Shown: positions 24,190 through 35,309, counted from the stretch's first letter. The stretch: 64,000 bases of DNA from Cervus elaphus (GCF_910594005.1 NC_057831.1:42552001-42616000), one strand, 5' to 3'. The notes: a model not told the origin generated them from the sequence alone. A program made the numbers and translations.

Positions 24190-24385
24190 TGTTCAATTTA
24201 TCAGTTCATTAGGTTTCTATTATTGCCTACATTTTACAGACAAGAAAAGATAACCCGGAGAGATAAAGTAACTCTCCTGAGGTAACTGAACTAATAGGTG
24301 AAGGTTTTGGGATAGAACTTAGGTAACCTGTCACCATAGTTCACTTTTGAGACCATGCTGCTACTCTGCTTTCAGAGTAGATTTT
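24190..24385 (-). repeat. MIR fossil
   Basis: Antisense: TACATTTTACAGACAAGAAA, then AACTCTCCTGAGGTAACTGA, then CATGCTGCTACTCTGC. Confidence 0.65.
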
Positions 24386-24480
24386 CATATGCCCTCATTT
24401 TGGGATGGGGACTTACCTTTAATAATAATACTGTATGATAATTATTTATGAATTTATTTGTAGTCCCTACTAACATTTAA

Positions 24481-24702
24481 GGGGCTTCCCTGGTGGCTCA
24501 GTGAGTAAAGAATCTCCCTGCAATGCAGAAGGCACAGGAGATGCAGGTTTTATCCCTGGGTTGGGAAGATCCCTGGAGAAGCAAATGGCAACCCACTCCC
24601 GTATTCTTGCCTGGGAAATCCCACGGAGAAAAGGAGCCTTGGCAGGCTACAGTCCAAAGAGTCATAAAAGGTCGGGCACTACTGAGCAACTAAGCATGCC
24701 TG
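24481..24702 (+). mobile_element. Bov-tA SINE
   Basis: GGGGCTTCCCTGGTGGCTCA at its start, B box degraded (TTTTATCCCTGGGTTGGGAA), tail near GCACTACTGAGCAACTAAGC. Confidence 0.93.
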
Positions 24703-25049
24703 GTTACTATTATAATTAAAGTTTTCTTAGTACAAGGAGAGTGTTTATAATGTTTGTAATCAAGCATATAGTAGTGTCTCTCTAAATGCGTATTTGAGGA
24801 ATGAACAAATTAATGATTGAATAAATGAAATGTACACAAATGTCTCAATTATTATGTAAAATTGGAAGATAATAACCTTAAAAAGAGATAAAGGGACCCT
24901 GCTTCTATGCAAACTTTGAATGCAACACGAGTCTGCATATGAATTTACAATTATTATTCAGGAAATCATCTCTCAAAGCAGGAATGCTTCTCTCCTCTTT
25001 GCTTTGTTTCTTTCCAAACTCTTATTTTTTTTAATTAAAAGTTTTTTTT

Positions 25050-25375
25050 TTTAATTGTTTTAAGTATTTACTGGAGTGCAAGTGTGAAAACATTAGTTGC
25101 TCAGTCGTGTGTGACTCTTTGTGACCCCATGGACTGTAGCCCAACAGGCTCCTCTGTCCATTGGTATTCTCCAGGCAAGTATGCGGGAGTAGGTAGCCTT
25201 CTCCAGGGGGTCTTCGCAACCCAGTCATTGAACCTGGATCTCCTGCGTTGCAGGCACAGTCATCAGGAAACAGTTGCCTTGCAATGCTTTCTTGGTTTGA
25301 ACTGTGCAGGAAGGTGAATCAGCTATACGTATACATATATCTCCTCTTTTCCCCTCCATACTCTTCGACATAATC
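25050..25375 (-). mobile_element. L1 3'-end fragment split by a SINE
   Basis: T-rich start and TTTACTGGAGTGCAAGTG before the SINE at about 25086-25262. GTGAATCAGCTATACGTATA then ACATATATCTCCTC after it is the standard antisense L1 3' UTR of ruminants. Confidence 0.7.
25086..25262 (-). mobile_element. Bov-tA SINE
   Basis: Antisense copy from GTTGCTCAGTCGTGTGTGAC to CTCCTGCGTTGCAGGCAC; the tRNA head is truncated. Confidence 0.9.
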
Positions 25376-25382
25376 ATGTGCT

Positions 25383-25594
25383 GTACTGTGCTTAGTCACT
25401 CAGTCATGTCTGACTCTTTGTGACCCCGTGGACTGTAGCCCACCAGTCTCCTCTGTGCATGGAATTCTCCAGGCAAGAATCCTGGAGTGGGTTGCCATTC
25501 TCTTCTCCAGGGGATCCTCCCAACCCAAGGATCGAACCTGGATGTCCTGCATTGCAGCCAGATTCCTTACCATCTGAGCCAACAGGGAAGCCCA
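25383..25594 (-). mobile_element. Bov-tA SINE
   Basis: Antisense full-length copy: TTAGTCACTCAGTCATGTCT to CTGAGCCAACAGGGAAGCCC. Confidence 0.94.
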
Positions 25595-25829
25595 GGTATT
25601 CCTATGAATTACGTCAGGAATTTGGAGCAAACTCTCCAGTGGAAAGTTCTTTAATGTGTCAAGCCCCTAGCTTTCTGTCTTTGTAACTCACACCCTGGGA
25701 CTGATGTAGAGCCCTTGTCCATGCTCAGTGAGTCTCTTTTCTTAGACTGGTAAGACTGACCTGTCTGGAGAAGCACTAAGGCAGTCATTGTGTTCAACTT
25801 CTTGACTTTATGTTGAATATTGTTGAAAT

Positions 25830-27640
25830 CTATTCATTCACTCAAGAGCTATTTATTGGGTCTCTACTAGGTTTCTGCTATTGTCCCAGGATTTGGGGGA
25901 CCCAGAGGTAAATTAGACAAGGCTCATGACCTAACCAAAGCAGAATATATTAAGAAGAGGTGGCAAGAATACACAGGAGAACTATACAAAAAAGATTTTA
26001 ACGACCCAGATAATGATGGGTCATATGATCACATAATAGTGTGACCACTCACCTAGAGCCAGACATCTTGGAGTGCTAAGTCAAGTGGGCCTTAGGAAGC
26101 ATCACTACCAACAAAGCTAGTGGAGGAGATGGAATTCCAGCCAAGCTATTTCAAATCCTAAAAAATGATGCTGTTAAAGTGCTGTAGTCAATGGGCCAGC
26201 AAATTTGGAAAACATAGCAGTGGCCACAGGACTGGGAAAGGTGTTTTTATTCCAGCCCCAAAGAAAGGCAATGCCAAAGAATGTTCGAAATATCATACAA
26301 TTGCACTCATTTCACATGGTAGCAAAGTAATGCTCAAAAATTTTCCAAGCTAGGCTTCAATAGTGTGTGAACTGAGAATTTGCAGATGTTCAAGCTGGAT
26401 TTAGAAAAGGTAGAGGGACCAGATATCAAATTGCCAACATCTGTTGGATCATTGAAAAAGCAAGAGAGTTCCAGAAAAACATCTACTTTTGCTTCGTTGA
26501 CTATGCTAAAGCCTTTGACTATGTGGATCACAACAACCTGTGGAAAATTCTTCAAGTGACGGGAATGCCAGACCACCTTACCTGTTTCCTGAGAAACCTG
26601 TATGCAGATCAAGAAACAACAGTTAGAACAGGACATGGAACAATGGCCTGGTTCAAAATTGGGAAAGGAGTATGTCAAGGCTGTTTATTGTAACCCTACT
26701 TATTTAACTTTAATGCAGAGTACATCATGTGAAATGCTGGGCTGTAAAGCACAAGCCAGAATCAAGATTGCTGGGAGAAGTATCAATAACCTTAGATATG
26801 CAGATGACACTGCTTTTATGGCAGAAAGCTAAGAGGAAATAAAGAGCCTCTTGATGAAAGTGAAAGAGAAGAGGAGAAAGCTAGTTTAAAACTCAACATT
26901 CAAAAAAATGAAGATCACAGCATCTGGTCCTATTGCTTCATGGCAAATAGATGGGGAAACAATGGAAACAGTGACAGACTTTATTTTTTTGGGCTCCAAA
27001 ATAACTGCAGATGGTGACTGCAGTCATGAAATTAAAAGACGCTTGCTCCTTGGAAGAAAAACTATGACCAACCTAGACAGCGTATTAAAAAGCAGAGACA
27101 TCACTTTGCCGACTAAGGCTCATCTAGTCAAAACTATGGCTTTTCCAGTAGTCATGTATGGATGTGAGAGTTGGACCATAAAGAAGGTTGAGTACCACTG
27201 AAGAATTGATGCTTTCAAACAGTGGTGTTGGAGAAGACTCTTGAGAGTCCCTTGTACTGCAAGGAGATCAAACCAGTCAATCCTAAAGGAAATCAATCCT
27301 GAATATTCATTTTAAGGAGTGAGACTGGAGCTGAAGCCCCAATACTTTGGCCACCTGATGCAAAGAGCTGACTCATTGGAATAGACTCTGATGCTGGGAA
27401 AGATTGAAGGTAGAAGGAGAAGGGGATGACAGAGGATGAGATGGTTGGATGGTATCACAGACTTGATGGACAAGAGTTTGAGCAAGCTCCAGGAGATGGT
27501 GAAGGACATGGAAGCCTGGCGTGCTGCAGTCCATGTGGTGGCAAAGAGTTGGACACGACTGAGCAACTGAACAACAACAATAACAACAATTCTAGTGGAA
27601 TTGAGTGACAAGTCAAACATGCAAACAAGCAAAGAAAATA
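25830..27640 (+). repeat. Old repeat interrupted by BovB
   Basis: Before the LINE: ATTTATTGGGTCTCTACTAG through ATTAGACAAGGCTCATGACC. Directly after it: ATTCTAGTGGAATTGAGTGA then AGTCAAACATGCAAAC. Joined, these follow the order of a common ancient mammalian repeat (tail of MIR/L2 class), so the BovB boundaries can be set at 25933 and 27589. Confidence 0.55.
25933..27589 (+). mobile_element. BovB (RTE) LINE, 5'-truncated, decayed RT
   Basis: Sense-strand copy of the RTE-type LINE BovB, a family acquired horizontally by ruminants. Reverse-transcriptase pieces appear in order but shifted between frames: FVDYAKAFDYVDH-like motif A (about 26490-26535), GKGVCQG motif (about 26660-26680), NNLRYADDTAFMAE with the catalytic YADD at 26797-26808, then the C-terminal segment KITADGDCSHEIKRRLLLGR (27000s) and PVVMYGCESWTIKKVE. 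It ends in the tail CAAAGAGTTGGACACGACTG plus a short ACAACAATA-type repeat. Frames are broken and there are stops, so it cannot mobilise. The flanking host reads continuously across the insertion. Confidence 0.95.
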
Positions 27641-27664
27641 ATTTTTTTAAAAATATGAACATGT

Positions 27665-27970
27665 AAATTTAAAATTTTAATTGAAGTATAATTGAGTTAC
27701 AATGCAATGTTAGTTTCAGATGTATGGCAAAGTGATTCAGTTACATATACATATATATGTATATTATATATATGTGTTATGTATATTTATAAGAATATAT
27801 ATATGTGTGTTATATATATATATATAAGAATATATATATTCTTTTTCATACTCTTTTTCCTTAGAGACTATTGTTCCCTGGACTATACAGTAGGTCCTTT
27901 TTGGTTATCTATTTTATATAGAGTAGTATGTATATGTTAATACCAAACTCCAAATTTATCCCCCTACCCA
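27665..27970 (-). mobile_element. L1 3'-end fragment with TA microsatellites
   Basis: AATTGAAGTATAATTGAGTT then AAAGTGATTCAGTTACATAT is antisense L1 3' UTR, followed by about 90 bases of TATATG repeats (27748-27840), then TTCCCTGGACTATACAGTAG. Ends roughly 320 bases upstream of exon 3. Confidence 0.75.
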
Positions 27971-28286
27971 ACAAATAAAATAATTAAAAAATAATAATTT
28001 CAGGAAGTGTCCCATTGGCACAAAGTGATAGCAACCTGTCCAAATGAATCCCTTTCAGAATGTAACAGCTTCCATAATTGTGTCACCCCATCACATTCTC
28101 TTGTCTCTGATCAGCCAGTCTTCCTTGGACTTCATGTTTCCTTCCAAATGGTAGGAAGTTATAAACCTTATTTTGGATTAAAGTTTTTTAGGAAATTATT
28201 ATTCCCGATCCTCTCCCAATCCTTATTTATTGTCAGCATAATGAAGATGACTTTTCTTCTCATACTTTCTTTTATTTTTCTTCTAG

Positions 28287-29083
28287 GAATTGACTATTAT
28301 AACAAGATCATTGATGATTTGTTAACAAATGGGGTTACACCCATCGTGACCCTCTACCACTTTGATTTGCCTCAGGCCTTGGAAGACCAAGGAGGTTGGC
28401 TCTCAGAGGTGATCATCGAATCCTTCGACAAATATGCTCGGTTTTGCTTCAGTACATTTGGGGATCGAGTCAAGCAGTGGATCACCATAAATGAGCCTAA
28501 TATTTTTGCCGTGATGGCATATGAATTTGGTGTATTTCCTCCTGGTGTGCCTCACGTTGGAACTAAAGCTTATCAGGCAGCTCATAATTTGATTAAAGCG
28601 CATGCCAGATCCTGGCACAGCTATGACTCCTTATTCCGAAAAGAGCAGAAGGGCATGATATCGCTATCAGTTTTTGCTGGCTGGGCGGAACCAGCAGACC
28701 CCTCCTCAGTGTCTGACCAGGAAGCAGTTAAAAGGGCCATGGCATTCCAGTTGGACTTCTTTGCTAAACCCATATTTATTGATGGCGATTATCCTGAAGT
28801 TGTCAAGTCTCAGGTTGCCCTCATGAGTAAAAAGCAGGGCTATTCATCGTCACGGCTTCCAGAATTTACAGAAGAAGAGAAGAGGATGATCAAAGGCACT
28901 GCTGATTTCTTTGCTGTGCAGTATTACACAACTCGCTTAGTCATGAACCAGGAGAACAAGAAAGGAGAGCTGGGCTTACTACAGGATGTGGAGGTTGAAG
29001 TTTTTCCAGACCCATCTTGGAGAAGTTTGAATTGGGTCTGTGTGGTGCCGTGGGGAATACGTAAGCTACTGAAATACATTAAG
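28287..29083 (+). CDS. GBA3: GBA3 exon 3 (residues 96-361), main catalytic-barrel exon
   Basis: The exon follows the acceptor TTTTTCTTCTAG and ends at AAG before GTAAAT (29084). It contributes two bases of Gly-96 and then 265 uninterrupted codons. Visible landmarks are TPIVTLYHFDLPQ (strand 3 with the conserved His-Phe-Asp-Leu-Pro), GGWLSE, FGDRVKQWITINEPN with the acid/base Glu-165 at 28493-28495, the AAHNLIKAHARSW helix, FIDGDYPEVVKS, RLPEFTEEEKRMIKGTADFFAVQYYT, and PWGIRKLLKYIK at the end. The Asn-Glu-Pro triad is the usual GH1 form. The frame is also open upstream into the intron to an ATG at 28007, but that upstream part has no GH1 similarity and lies before a good acceptor, so it is intron. 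No substitution of an obvious catalytic residue is seen. Confidence 0.97.
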
Positions 29084-30031
29084 GTAAATGCAGTATTTGT
29101 TTGCATCCATGTGTACCCAAACCTGGAAAGATGGGAAGATGGGCATGTATCTATGTGTATAAAGACCTGAAAAATGAATGCTTTAGGCAACAGCATATAC
29201 ATTTGTTGGCCTGGGAAGAGGTGATTAGGGTTTAAGTCAATGAGGGATAATTAGCTGATAGTAGTGTTAGTTGCTCAGTTGTGTCCAACTCTGTGACCCC
29301 ATGGACTGTAGCCTGCCGGGCTCCTCTGTCCATGGGATTCTCCAGGCAAGAATACTGGAGTGGGGTTGCCATTCCCTTCTCCAGGGATTCTTCCTGACCC
29401 AGGGATCAAACCTGGGTCTCCTGCATTACAGGCAGATTCTTTACCGTCTGAGCCACCAGGGATAAAGGGCTTCAAAGCCATGATTAAACTTAGGATTTGC
29501 TGTTAAATTCAGTTGTAGCTACAGTAGTACCTTGGACATGTTTTTCAGGCTGGGGTCACAATTGAGTTACTAAAAGGCATAATAGGGGTTTGAAATAGCT
29601 GGATCCTTTTTGGGTCTCTGTTACACTGGATGGCATCTAGGTAGCTGAAATGAAAGTTTTAAGTTATCAGTTTTTTAGGATTCCTGCTATTGGGAGGATA
29701 AAGAATATAGCTGCTGGGGAGAGGGGGACTAAGGGGTTAAGGAGCAATGACAATCAGCAGATGCTGATGGAAGAAAGATATTTCTGTCTTCTCATTATAA
29801 CAAGAGTCATTTGACTGTCTTCATGGATATTTGCACAGTTTTTCTTTTCCATTGTTAGTTATAAAAGGTCAGTGCGCGGAAAATTAAGTTAATAGGGTCA
29901 GTGCAATTTGATGAAAACTAGTTTTGGGGTTGTAGCTTAGAGAAGATAGAGGGTAATGCACCTGATTTTATGAGATTTTTTTTTTTTTTTACACATCTGT
30001 TTGGAATAAAACTTCTGCTTTCTCGTTCCAG
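29084..30031 (+). other. GBA3 intron 3
   Basis: A short 948-base intron with GTAAAT donor and CAG acceptor. It contains one antisense Bov-tA SINE (29264-29463). The remainder shows no recognisable element apart from a T-run about 30-60 bases upstream of the acceptor, likely part of an extended pyrimidine tract. Confidence 0.9.
29264..29463 (-). mobile_element. Bov-tA SINE in GBA3 intron 3
   Basis: Antisense to GBA3: TTGCTCAGTTGTGTCCAACT through CTGGGTCTCCTGCATTACAG to GTCTGAGCCACCAGGGA. The only transposon recognised in this short intron. Confidence 0.94.
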
Positions 30032-30155
30032 GATACGTATAATAACCCTGTAATTTACATCACTGAGAATGGGTTTCCCCAGGGTGACCCCACATCTTTT
30101 GATGACACTCAGCGCTGGGAGTATTTCAGACAGACATTTCAGGAGCTGTTCAAAG
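30032..30155 (+). CDS. GBA3: GBA3 exon 4 (residues 362-402), carries the nucleophile
   Basis: The exon begins DTYNNPVIYITENGFPQ, the GH1 nucleophile motif. Glu-373 is encoded at 30065-30067. It continues through DDTQRWEYFRQTFQELFK and ends one base into codon 403 at a GTACCA donor (30156). The upstream acceptor is TTCTCGTTCCAG, with a T-run and A-rich branch region before it. There are 41 full codons with no stop or indel. The next exon should carry the C-terminal barrel, including the aglycone-site segment typically written W-S-L-x-D-N-F-E-W. I searched for that pattern downstream and did not find it before 64000. Confidence 0.96.
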
Positions 30156-31281
30156 GTACCATTTGAAATGATGAAAGATCAATTGTGCAAACTTAATATG
30201 ATTTTCCCATGTGCCTATTTGCATTCAGCAAAGACCAATGATGTTGAAAGCTGAAATTCATGTAAATCAGTGTAAAGCTATGTAATTAACAGAGGGGGAA
30301 GAAAAAAGTATTTAGGAAAGAGGAAGGTGAGAATTTTGGCCTAGCTTCAACCTGCTGAAATTTAATCAAGTAAAAAGCGACAGTCTTCAGCTTTTTGTGA
30401 CTCCTGGGTGAAGGTGACATGGATAGGAGTGGTGGCTGTTGGGGAGAGAGCCTTAGTTATTACACATAGATCGGCGCTGACCAACTAGAGCATGCTTATT
30501 GGCATAGTTTAATATCCTAACTATCAAGAAATGAATTGGCAGAATTCTTAAAGGACCAAAATCAAGCATTTGTGTAATAAACTTTCAAGTGGTATGTGTC
30601 TTCAATCAATGCATATTTCATTTAAAGTGTAACCAAACAGCAGACATTTTTTTTTTTTTTGCCATATAGAATCTGTGAATTTTATTTCAAGACAATATTG
30701 TTATTCTGGTAACTCCTTTTACCCAATGGAATTCTTTTCATATTTGAAAACAAATGTGAAGGAATAATCTTTAACTGGTAACACCCATTTCTGCCTTAGT
30801 TAATTTCTCCCTTTTAGCTTCCACTTGGAACACTGTTGCTTCATAAATTTAATTTCTCCTCCCTATAAAGAAATCATATCATAGCAACAAAATTCAATGA
30901 AAATGAGACTTTCAATTTCCTTTTTTTTTTTAAACCATGATAGGCAGTTATTTCTCCTCACTCTGTTTGAGTGAGTCCTGGAATTATTCTTTCCAAACTA
31001 AATCAGTAATATACTGGAATCAGTGAGAAGGAATTCTGGAAAGTGACACAAAGTGGTTTCTTTCCAAAACCTCAAATATATTGACTCAATTCCTCACCCA
31101 GCCCTGGGGTTTATTGACAGAGGGCAATTGGATTTCTACAATTTTACACAAGCAAAATCATTCTTTTGTGTTACACACAAAAAAGATTCATCCTCTGTGT
31201 GGGAATTCACCTTCTGATAAGAAAAGGAAATCTCTAGTTTTCTGAGATTCTTCCCCACTTCTCCCTATAAATGACCCTGCT

Positions 31282-31390
31282 GCTGCTATTTAATCATTAA
31301 GTCATGTCTGACTCTTTGCGACCCCATGGACTATAGCACGCCAAGTTCCTCTGTTCATGGGATTTCCCAGGCAAGAATACTGGAGTGGGT
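31282..31390 (-). mobile_element. Bov-A SINE monomer with exact 16-base TSD
   Basis: CTGCTATTTAATCATTAAGT then CATGTCTGACTCTTTGCG, ending at GAATACTGGAGTGGGT. Flanked by TATAAATGACCCTGCT at 31266-31281 and 31391-31406, identical copies. Confidence 0.93.
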
Positions 31391-32609
31391 TATAAATGAC
31401 CCTGCTCATAGCTAATACACCAATGTTCCCAACTTCACCTCAAGAGACGAGTAGGCTAGTTATGATCATCAGATTTATGGATACCCTAGGGACGACAAAG
31501 AACTTGTTCAACACTGTTCTGTGTATTTTAGGGAAAAAAGAGAAAAAGTAGAAATTGTCTTTCTTCATTCCCATCTTGGTGCTCTGTTTAGTGCTAACAC
31601 GTAAGGACATTTCTTTGTTCTCTGAAGTCATTTTTAGTTGTTTCTACAGTGCCTTAGATCTTTAACACTAAAAACTCACTGGTGGACCCTCAAACTAAGA
31701 TAACTTAAAGACAGAACAGTAACTGAAGGCAAGAGAAGAAAATGTGAGAAGATTTGGGTTTGTGAGGGATAGGAGAGAAGATAAGGTTAGGAACAAAATC
31801 CTGCTTTCGAACTTATTGAATTCCTATTGTATTGTTGAATTAATGGAAAAAGTATGAACCTAAACTGTTAATTATTCACAGCATCTACATTCTCTTCTGA
31901 TTCTTAACATTATGATTTCTATTATTTGCAAGTAACAAATAATATTGTATTTTTTGAAAATGTAGTTTTTAAAAATGTATAGAAATCTACACATTGACCA
32001 AAAACACTATATTAAGTGTATCTATTCTGGATTGGATATAGTGATAGCTATTTTTCATATGTTGTTGTAGTGAACACCAGTTCTCTCTTCTGCAGTGAAA
32101 CTCTTTTCCAATAACTAGTCCCTTTTCTTTCTGGGAAATACCCACCTTGCCCCTGTTCTTAGACTTACCACAGGGATAGCTATGTAAGCAGAATAAATGA
32201 CTGCTCTTTGTCAACAGATAATTGATTGATCTAGATGTAGGCACATGGCGTGAGGTGGATCAATCCCAATTCTTCCCTGGGATTTAGAAATTTGGACCAA
32301 TCAGTTTGCTTGTCTCATAGCATGGATTGACAAGGTGATGGAACTTTGTGGGCTATTGGTGGCTATGCTTTTCCATGTAAAGCTTAGGGGTAGTGAGAAG
32401 GTGGGTGGGGAACAGCTACCAGCGCACCCAGGGAAATGGAGACAAGAAGCCAGGGAGAGATCAGGGGGACAGTTGTGCTTCTGATTCCAGTTTTTCTCAG
32501 ACTCAGCTGCAAACATGTTTTTGAGAGACATTACTTTTACTTATAATTAAGTGCTCTTTCTGGTTCACCTGATTCTGATTGGATTTCTATCACTTGGAAC
32601 AAAAAGGGT

Positions 32610-32720
32610 CTTAATTGATGCCATCACATTATTTTATTTTCAAGACATTGAGATGAGGTCATTGCTCCTATCTTACAGATGAGAAAACTGAGTTTCAAAG
32701 AGGCTAAGTCATTTGCTTGA
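32610..32720 (-). repeat. MIR fossil
   Basis: Antisense MIR core: TTACAGATGAGAAAACTGAG then AGAGGCTAAGTCATTTGCTT. Confidence 0.65.
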
Positions 32721-33554
32721 GATCAAAAAGTTATAAGTAATATTTGCTGGAACAAGGCAGAATGTGTAAAGTATTGTTATTACTGCCACTACTTTGGTGT
32801 TTGATAGGATTTGAGTCCAGGGCTTTCTGACTGAGAGCACTTGGTTGTCCCACCACACTTCTAGAAACTTTGCCTCACCATTGGGTGCCCTGGGCTTGCG
32901 TAAATTCTTTGAAAGCGTTTCAAGCTGCCTTGGCAGGAGCCTATGACCTTGGACAGAGCTCAGATGCCCCATATCCTGCCTCTCATCAGAGGAAGGGAGC
33001 TGAAGCAACTGATCAATTTCCTGAGACTCCTCCAAGGTAATGCCAATGATCTTGACTGGTGAGCACTTTACTGGGAAGAACCACCCTGTGAGCGATTAAA
33101 AGCAATAACAAGCCGAGGAAGGTATTTGTGGGAAGCACGGCAGGTGAGAGGCCGCCAGAACCCAGGGAGTCAGATGGATGATGGTTTTGTGATTCTCAGG
33201 AACAAAGCCTTCCCTCCCACATCATGCATATGGACAGGCACATAATGACACTGTAGTTGGATCAATGGCGTCTGCCTGAAGGCCTTACTAATCTCCTCAG
33301 GTAAAATCCCACAGCAATTAATTGAGCTGTAAAAAGAAAGCTAATGTTTCTATTTCCTTATGAGAAAAGGAGAAAAAAAAAAAAAGAGGAAAATGTCATT
33401 TCAGGAAAAAAAAGGGAGAAATCAGCAAATGCCTTTTTAATCACTGCATTATTTAAATGCCTTTAAACAGGTTTTGTTTTAATTAATGTAGCTATGGATA
33501 GGAGAAAAGCAACACAGTGGAGACACAAGAACTTGAAATAATATATAACTGGGC

Positions 33555-33765
33555 TTGTATTCCAGCTCCAGTTATTCAACTAGGGACACATGATTCACCC
33601 TCCCAAACTCACAGTTTGTTCCTCTATAAAAATGGGGTAACGCTTTCCCTGGCAGAGTTGTAAAAATTTCATTTAATAAGCTATTGTGCTAAACACCCCA
33701 AGCAATTGCCTGGCACATAGTAAGCCCTCAACCAATGGTAGTAACTGTTATCATTGCCAAATGTG
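33555..33765 (+). repeat. MIR fossil
   Basis: Sense: CTCCAGTTATTCAACTAGGG, ACAGTTTGTTCCTCTATAAA, TGGCACATAGTAAGCCCTCA. Confidence 0.7.
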
Positions 33766-34261
33766 CACTTTTAAGAATATATCTATCACCGCAAGTTATT
33801 TTTCTTATTATTTAAAAAATAGAATCCCAGGACATTAAAAAAAAAATTTCTATCCCTCTTCATGTCTCTAAGTTATGACAGAACGTCCCCTGCCATGTCT
33901 GCAATTTTTCCATCATTTTTTTCTGGGAAACTTCCTAATGAATGCTGGTAGCATTGGCCCTCTGGCTATTTACGATTGAATCCTATGGAGGACCTAGCAG
34001 CCAGGACTTCCCTCCATTCATTACTTCATTTGGAGAGGTTGCCATATTAAGTGAAATATCAAATAATTGGCAGCAGAAACAACTATCAAATAACTGGGTA
34101 GCTGGAATTGTTCGGTCACAGGGATTTTTGTAAATACTCAAGAAGCAGTGATCTTCAAAGCGTTAGGCTTTTCTCACATGATTTGAATCTTTATTATATT
34201 CATAAAATTTACACCAGTCTTGGCTGCTCTGGTGCCAGCAGGCAAGTTTAAGTCTATATAT

Positions 34262-34816
34262 TGTGGTTGTTCAGTTACTCAGTTGTGTCTTTGTGACTCT
34301 TTGTGACCCCATGGACTGCAGCACGCCAGCCTTCCATGTCCTTCACTATCTCCCAGAGTTTGCTCAGACTCATGTCCATTGAGTCAGTGATGCCATCCAA
34401 CTATCTCATCCTCTGTTGTACCCTTCTCTTCCTGCCTTCAATCTTTCCCATCAGGGTCTTTTCCAGTGAGTTGGCTGTTTGCATCAGGTGGCCAAAGTAT
34501 TAGAGCTTCAGCTTCAGCACCAATCCTTCCAGTGAATATTCAGGGTTAATTTCCTTTAGGATTGACTAGTTTGATCTCCTTGCTGTCCAACGGACTCTCA
34601 AGAGTCTTCTCCAACACCATAGTTCGAAAGCATCAATTCTTCTGCGGCACTCAGCTTTCTTTATGGTCCAACTGTCACATTTATACCTGACTACTGGAAA
34701 AATCATAGCTTTGACTATATGGACCTTTATTGGCAAAGTGATATCTCTGATTTTTAATACATTGTCTAGGTTTGTCATAGCTTTTTTCCTAAGGAGCAAG
34801 TGTCTTTTAATTTCTT
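34262..34816 (-). mobile_element. BovB LINE 3' end
   Basis: Antisense BovB: begins GTGGTTGTTCAGTTACTCAG and continues through GAGTCAGTGATGCCATCCAA and GGACTCTCAAGAGTCTTCTC to GGAGCAAGTGTCTTTTAATT. The minus strand still reads part of the C-terminal frame (TNLDNVLKIRDITLPIKVHI, then CDSWTIKKAECRRRIDAFEL). 5'-truncated, non-functional. Confidence 0.95.
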
Positions 34817-34848
34817 ATATATAAAGTCTACATATAAGCACATGTAAA

Positions 34849-35043
34849 TGAAAGTGAAAGTCCCTCAGTCGTGTCCGACTCTTTGTGACCCCATGGACCA
34901 TACAGTCCATGGAATTCTCCAGGCCAGAATATTGGAGTGGGTAGCATTTGCCTTCTCCAGGGGATTTTCCTAACCCAGGGACTGAACCCAGGTCTCCTGC
35001 CTTGCAGGCAGATTCTTTACCAACTCAGCCACAAGGGAAGCCC
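34849..35043 (-). mobile_element. Bov-tA SINE
   Basis: Antisense copy: GAAAGTGAAAGTCCCTCAGT, TCTCCTGCCTTGCAGGCAGA, CAACTCAGCCACAAGGGAAG. It has a small internal deletion after CCATGGACC. Confidence 0.94.
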
Positions 35044-35309
35044 AAGAACACATAAAGGGATACCTTAATAATCTAGATGTTGAGGAGGTAAGAAAGTGTG
35101 AGAAACCAGGCAAGTTATTCTCAGTGGGTGATACTTGACCCATGACGTAAACTCTCGTAAAAGCAGATTTCAGTTGGGTTCAACCTGTTCCTCACACCTA
35201 CTGAACACGTGTCTCCCCGTGGTGTGGCTCTCAGTCTTTCCTCAACTGAAATGTCATGGTCTTCACCTTCTTCCTGACCCAATCCTGTTGTTTGGAGAAG
35301 AAGAGCTAG

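Larger units (their letters stand above)
15149..28286 (+). other. GBA3 intron 2
   Basis: About 13.1 kb between exon 2 and exon 3, a GC-AG intron as written. It holds ancient MIR, L2, hAT-like and MaLR-like fossils, younger Bov-tA SINEs in both orientations, a 1.66 kb BovB LINE fragment near its 3' end, and an L1 3' fragment with TA microsatellites shortly before exon 3. Stretches with nothing recognised: 15160-15600, 16270-16900, 18740-20080, 20580-21500 and 24710-25020. Confidence 0.85.
14921..30155 (+). pseudogene. GBA3: GBA3 locus, internal exons 2-4, with an in-frame stop in exon 2
   Basis: GBA3 encodes cytosolic beta-glucosidase, a glycoside hydrolase family 1 TIM-barrel enzyme that hydrolyses beta-D-glucosides and galactosides (dietary xenobiotic glycosides, some glycolipids) in the cytosol of liver, kidney and gut cells. 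Three exons on the + strand give residues 20-402 collinear with the human protein. Phases agree: exon 1 to 2 and exon 2 to 3 both split a Gly codon after its first base, exon 3 to 4 is phase 0, and exon 4 ends one base into a codon. The first exon (about 19 residues) and the last (about 66 residues) are not visible here. Codon 95 is TAA, so the reading frame as written stops near residue 94 and the transcript should be subject to nonsense-mediated decay. Exons 3 and 4 have no stop or frameshift. I call this a pseudogene or null allele with moderate confidence; the identity of the locus is much surer. GBA3 is already known as a gene/pseudogene polymorphism in humans. Confidence 0.7.

Noticed and set aside
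27312..27662. 116-codon minus-strand frame
   Set aside because: It is the reverse of the BovB 3' end plus flanking sequence, not a gene.
28007..29170. A single 387-codon frame that could be taken as an intronless gene
   Set aside because: Only 28287-29083 resembles GH1. The upstream part precedes a strong acceptor and the part after 29083 follows a clean GTAAAT donor, so it is an exon flanked by fortuitously open intron.
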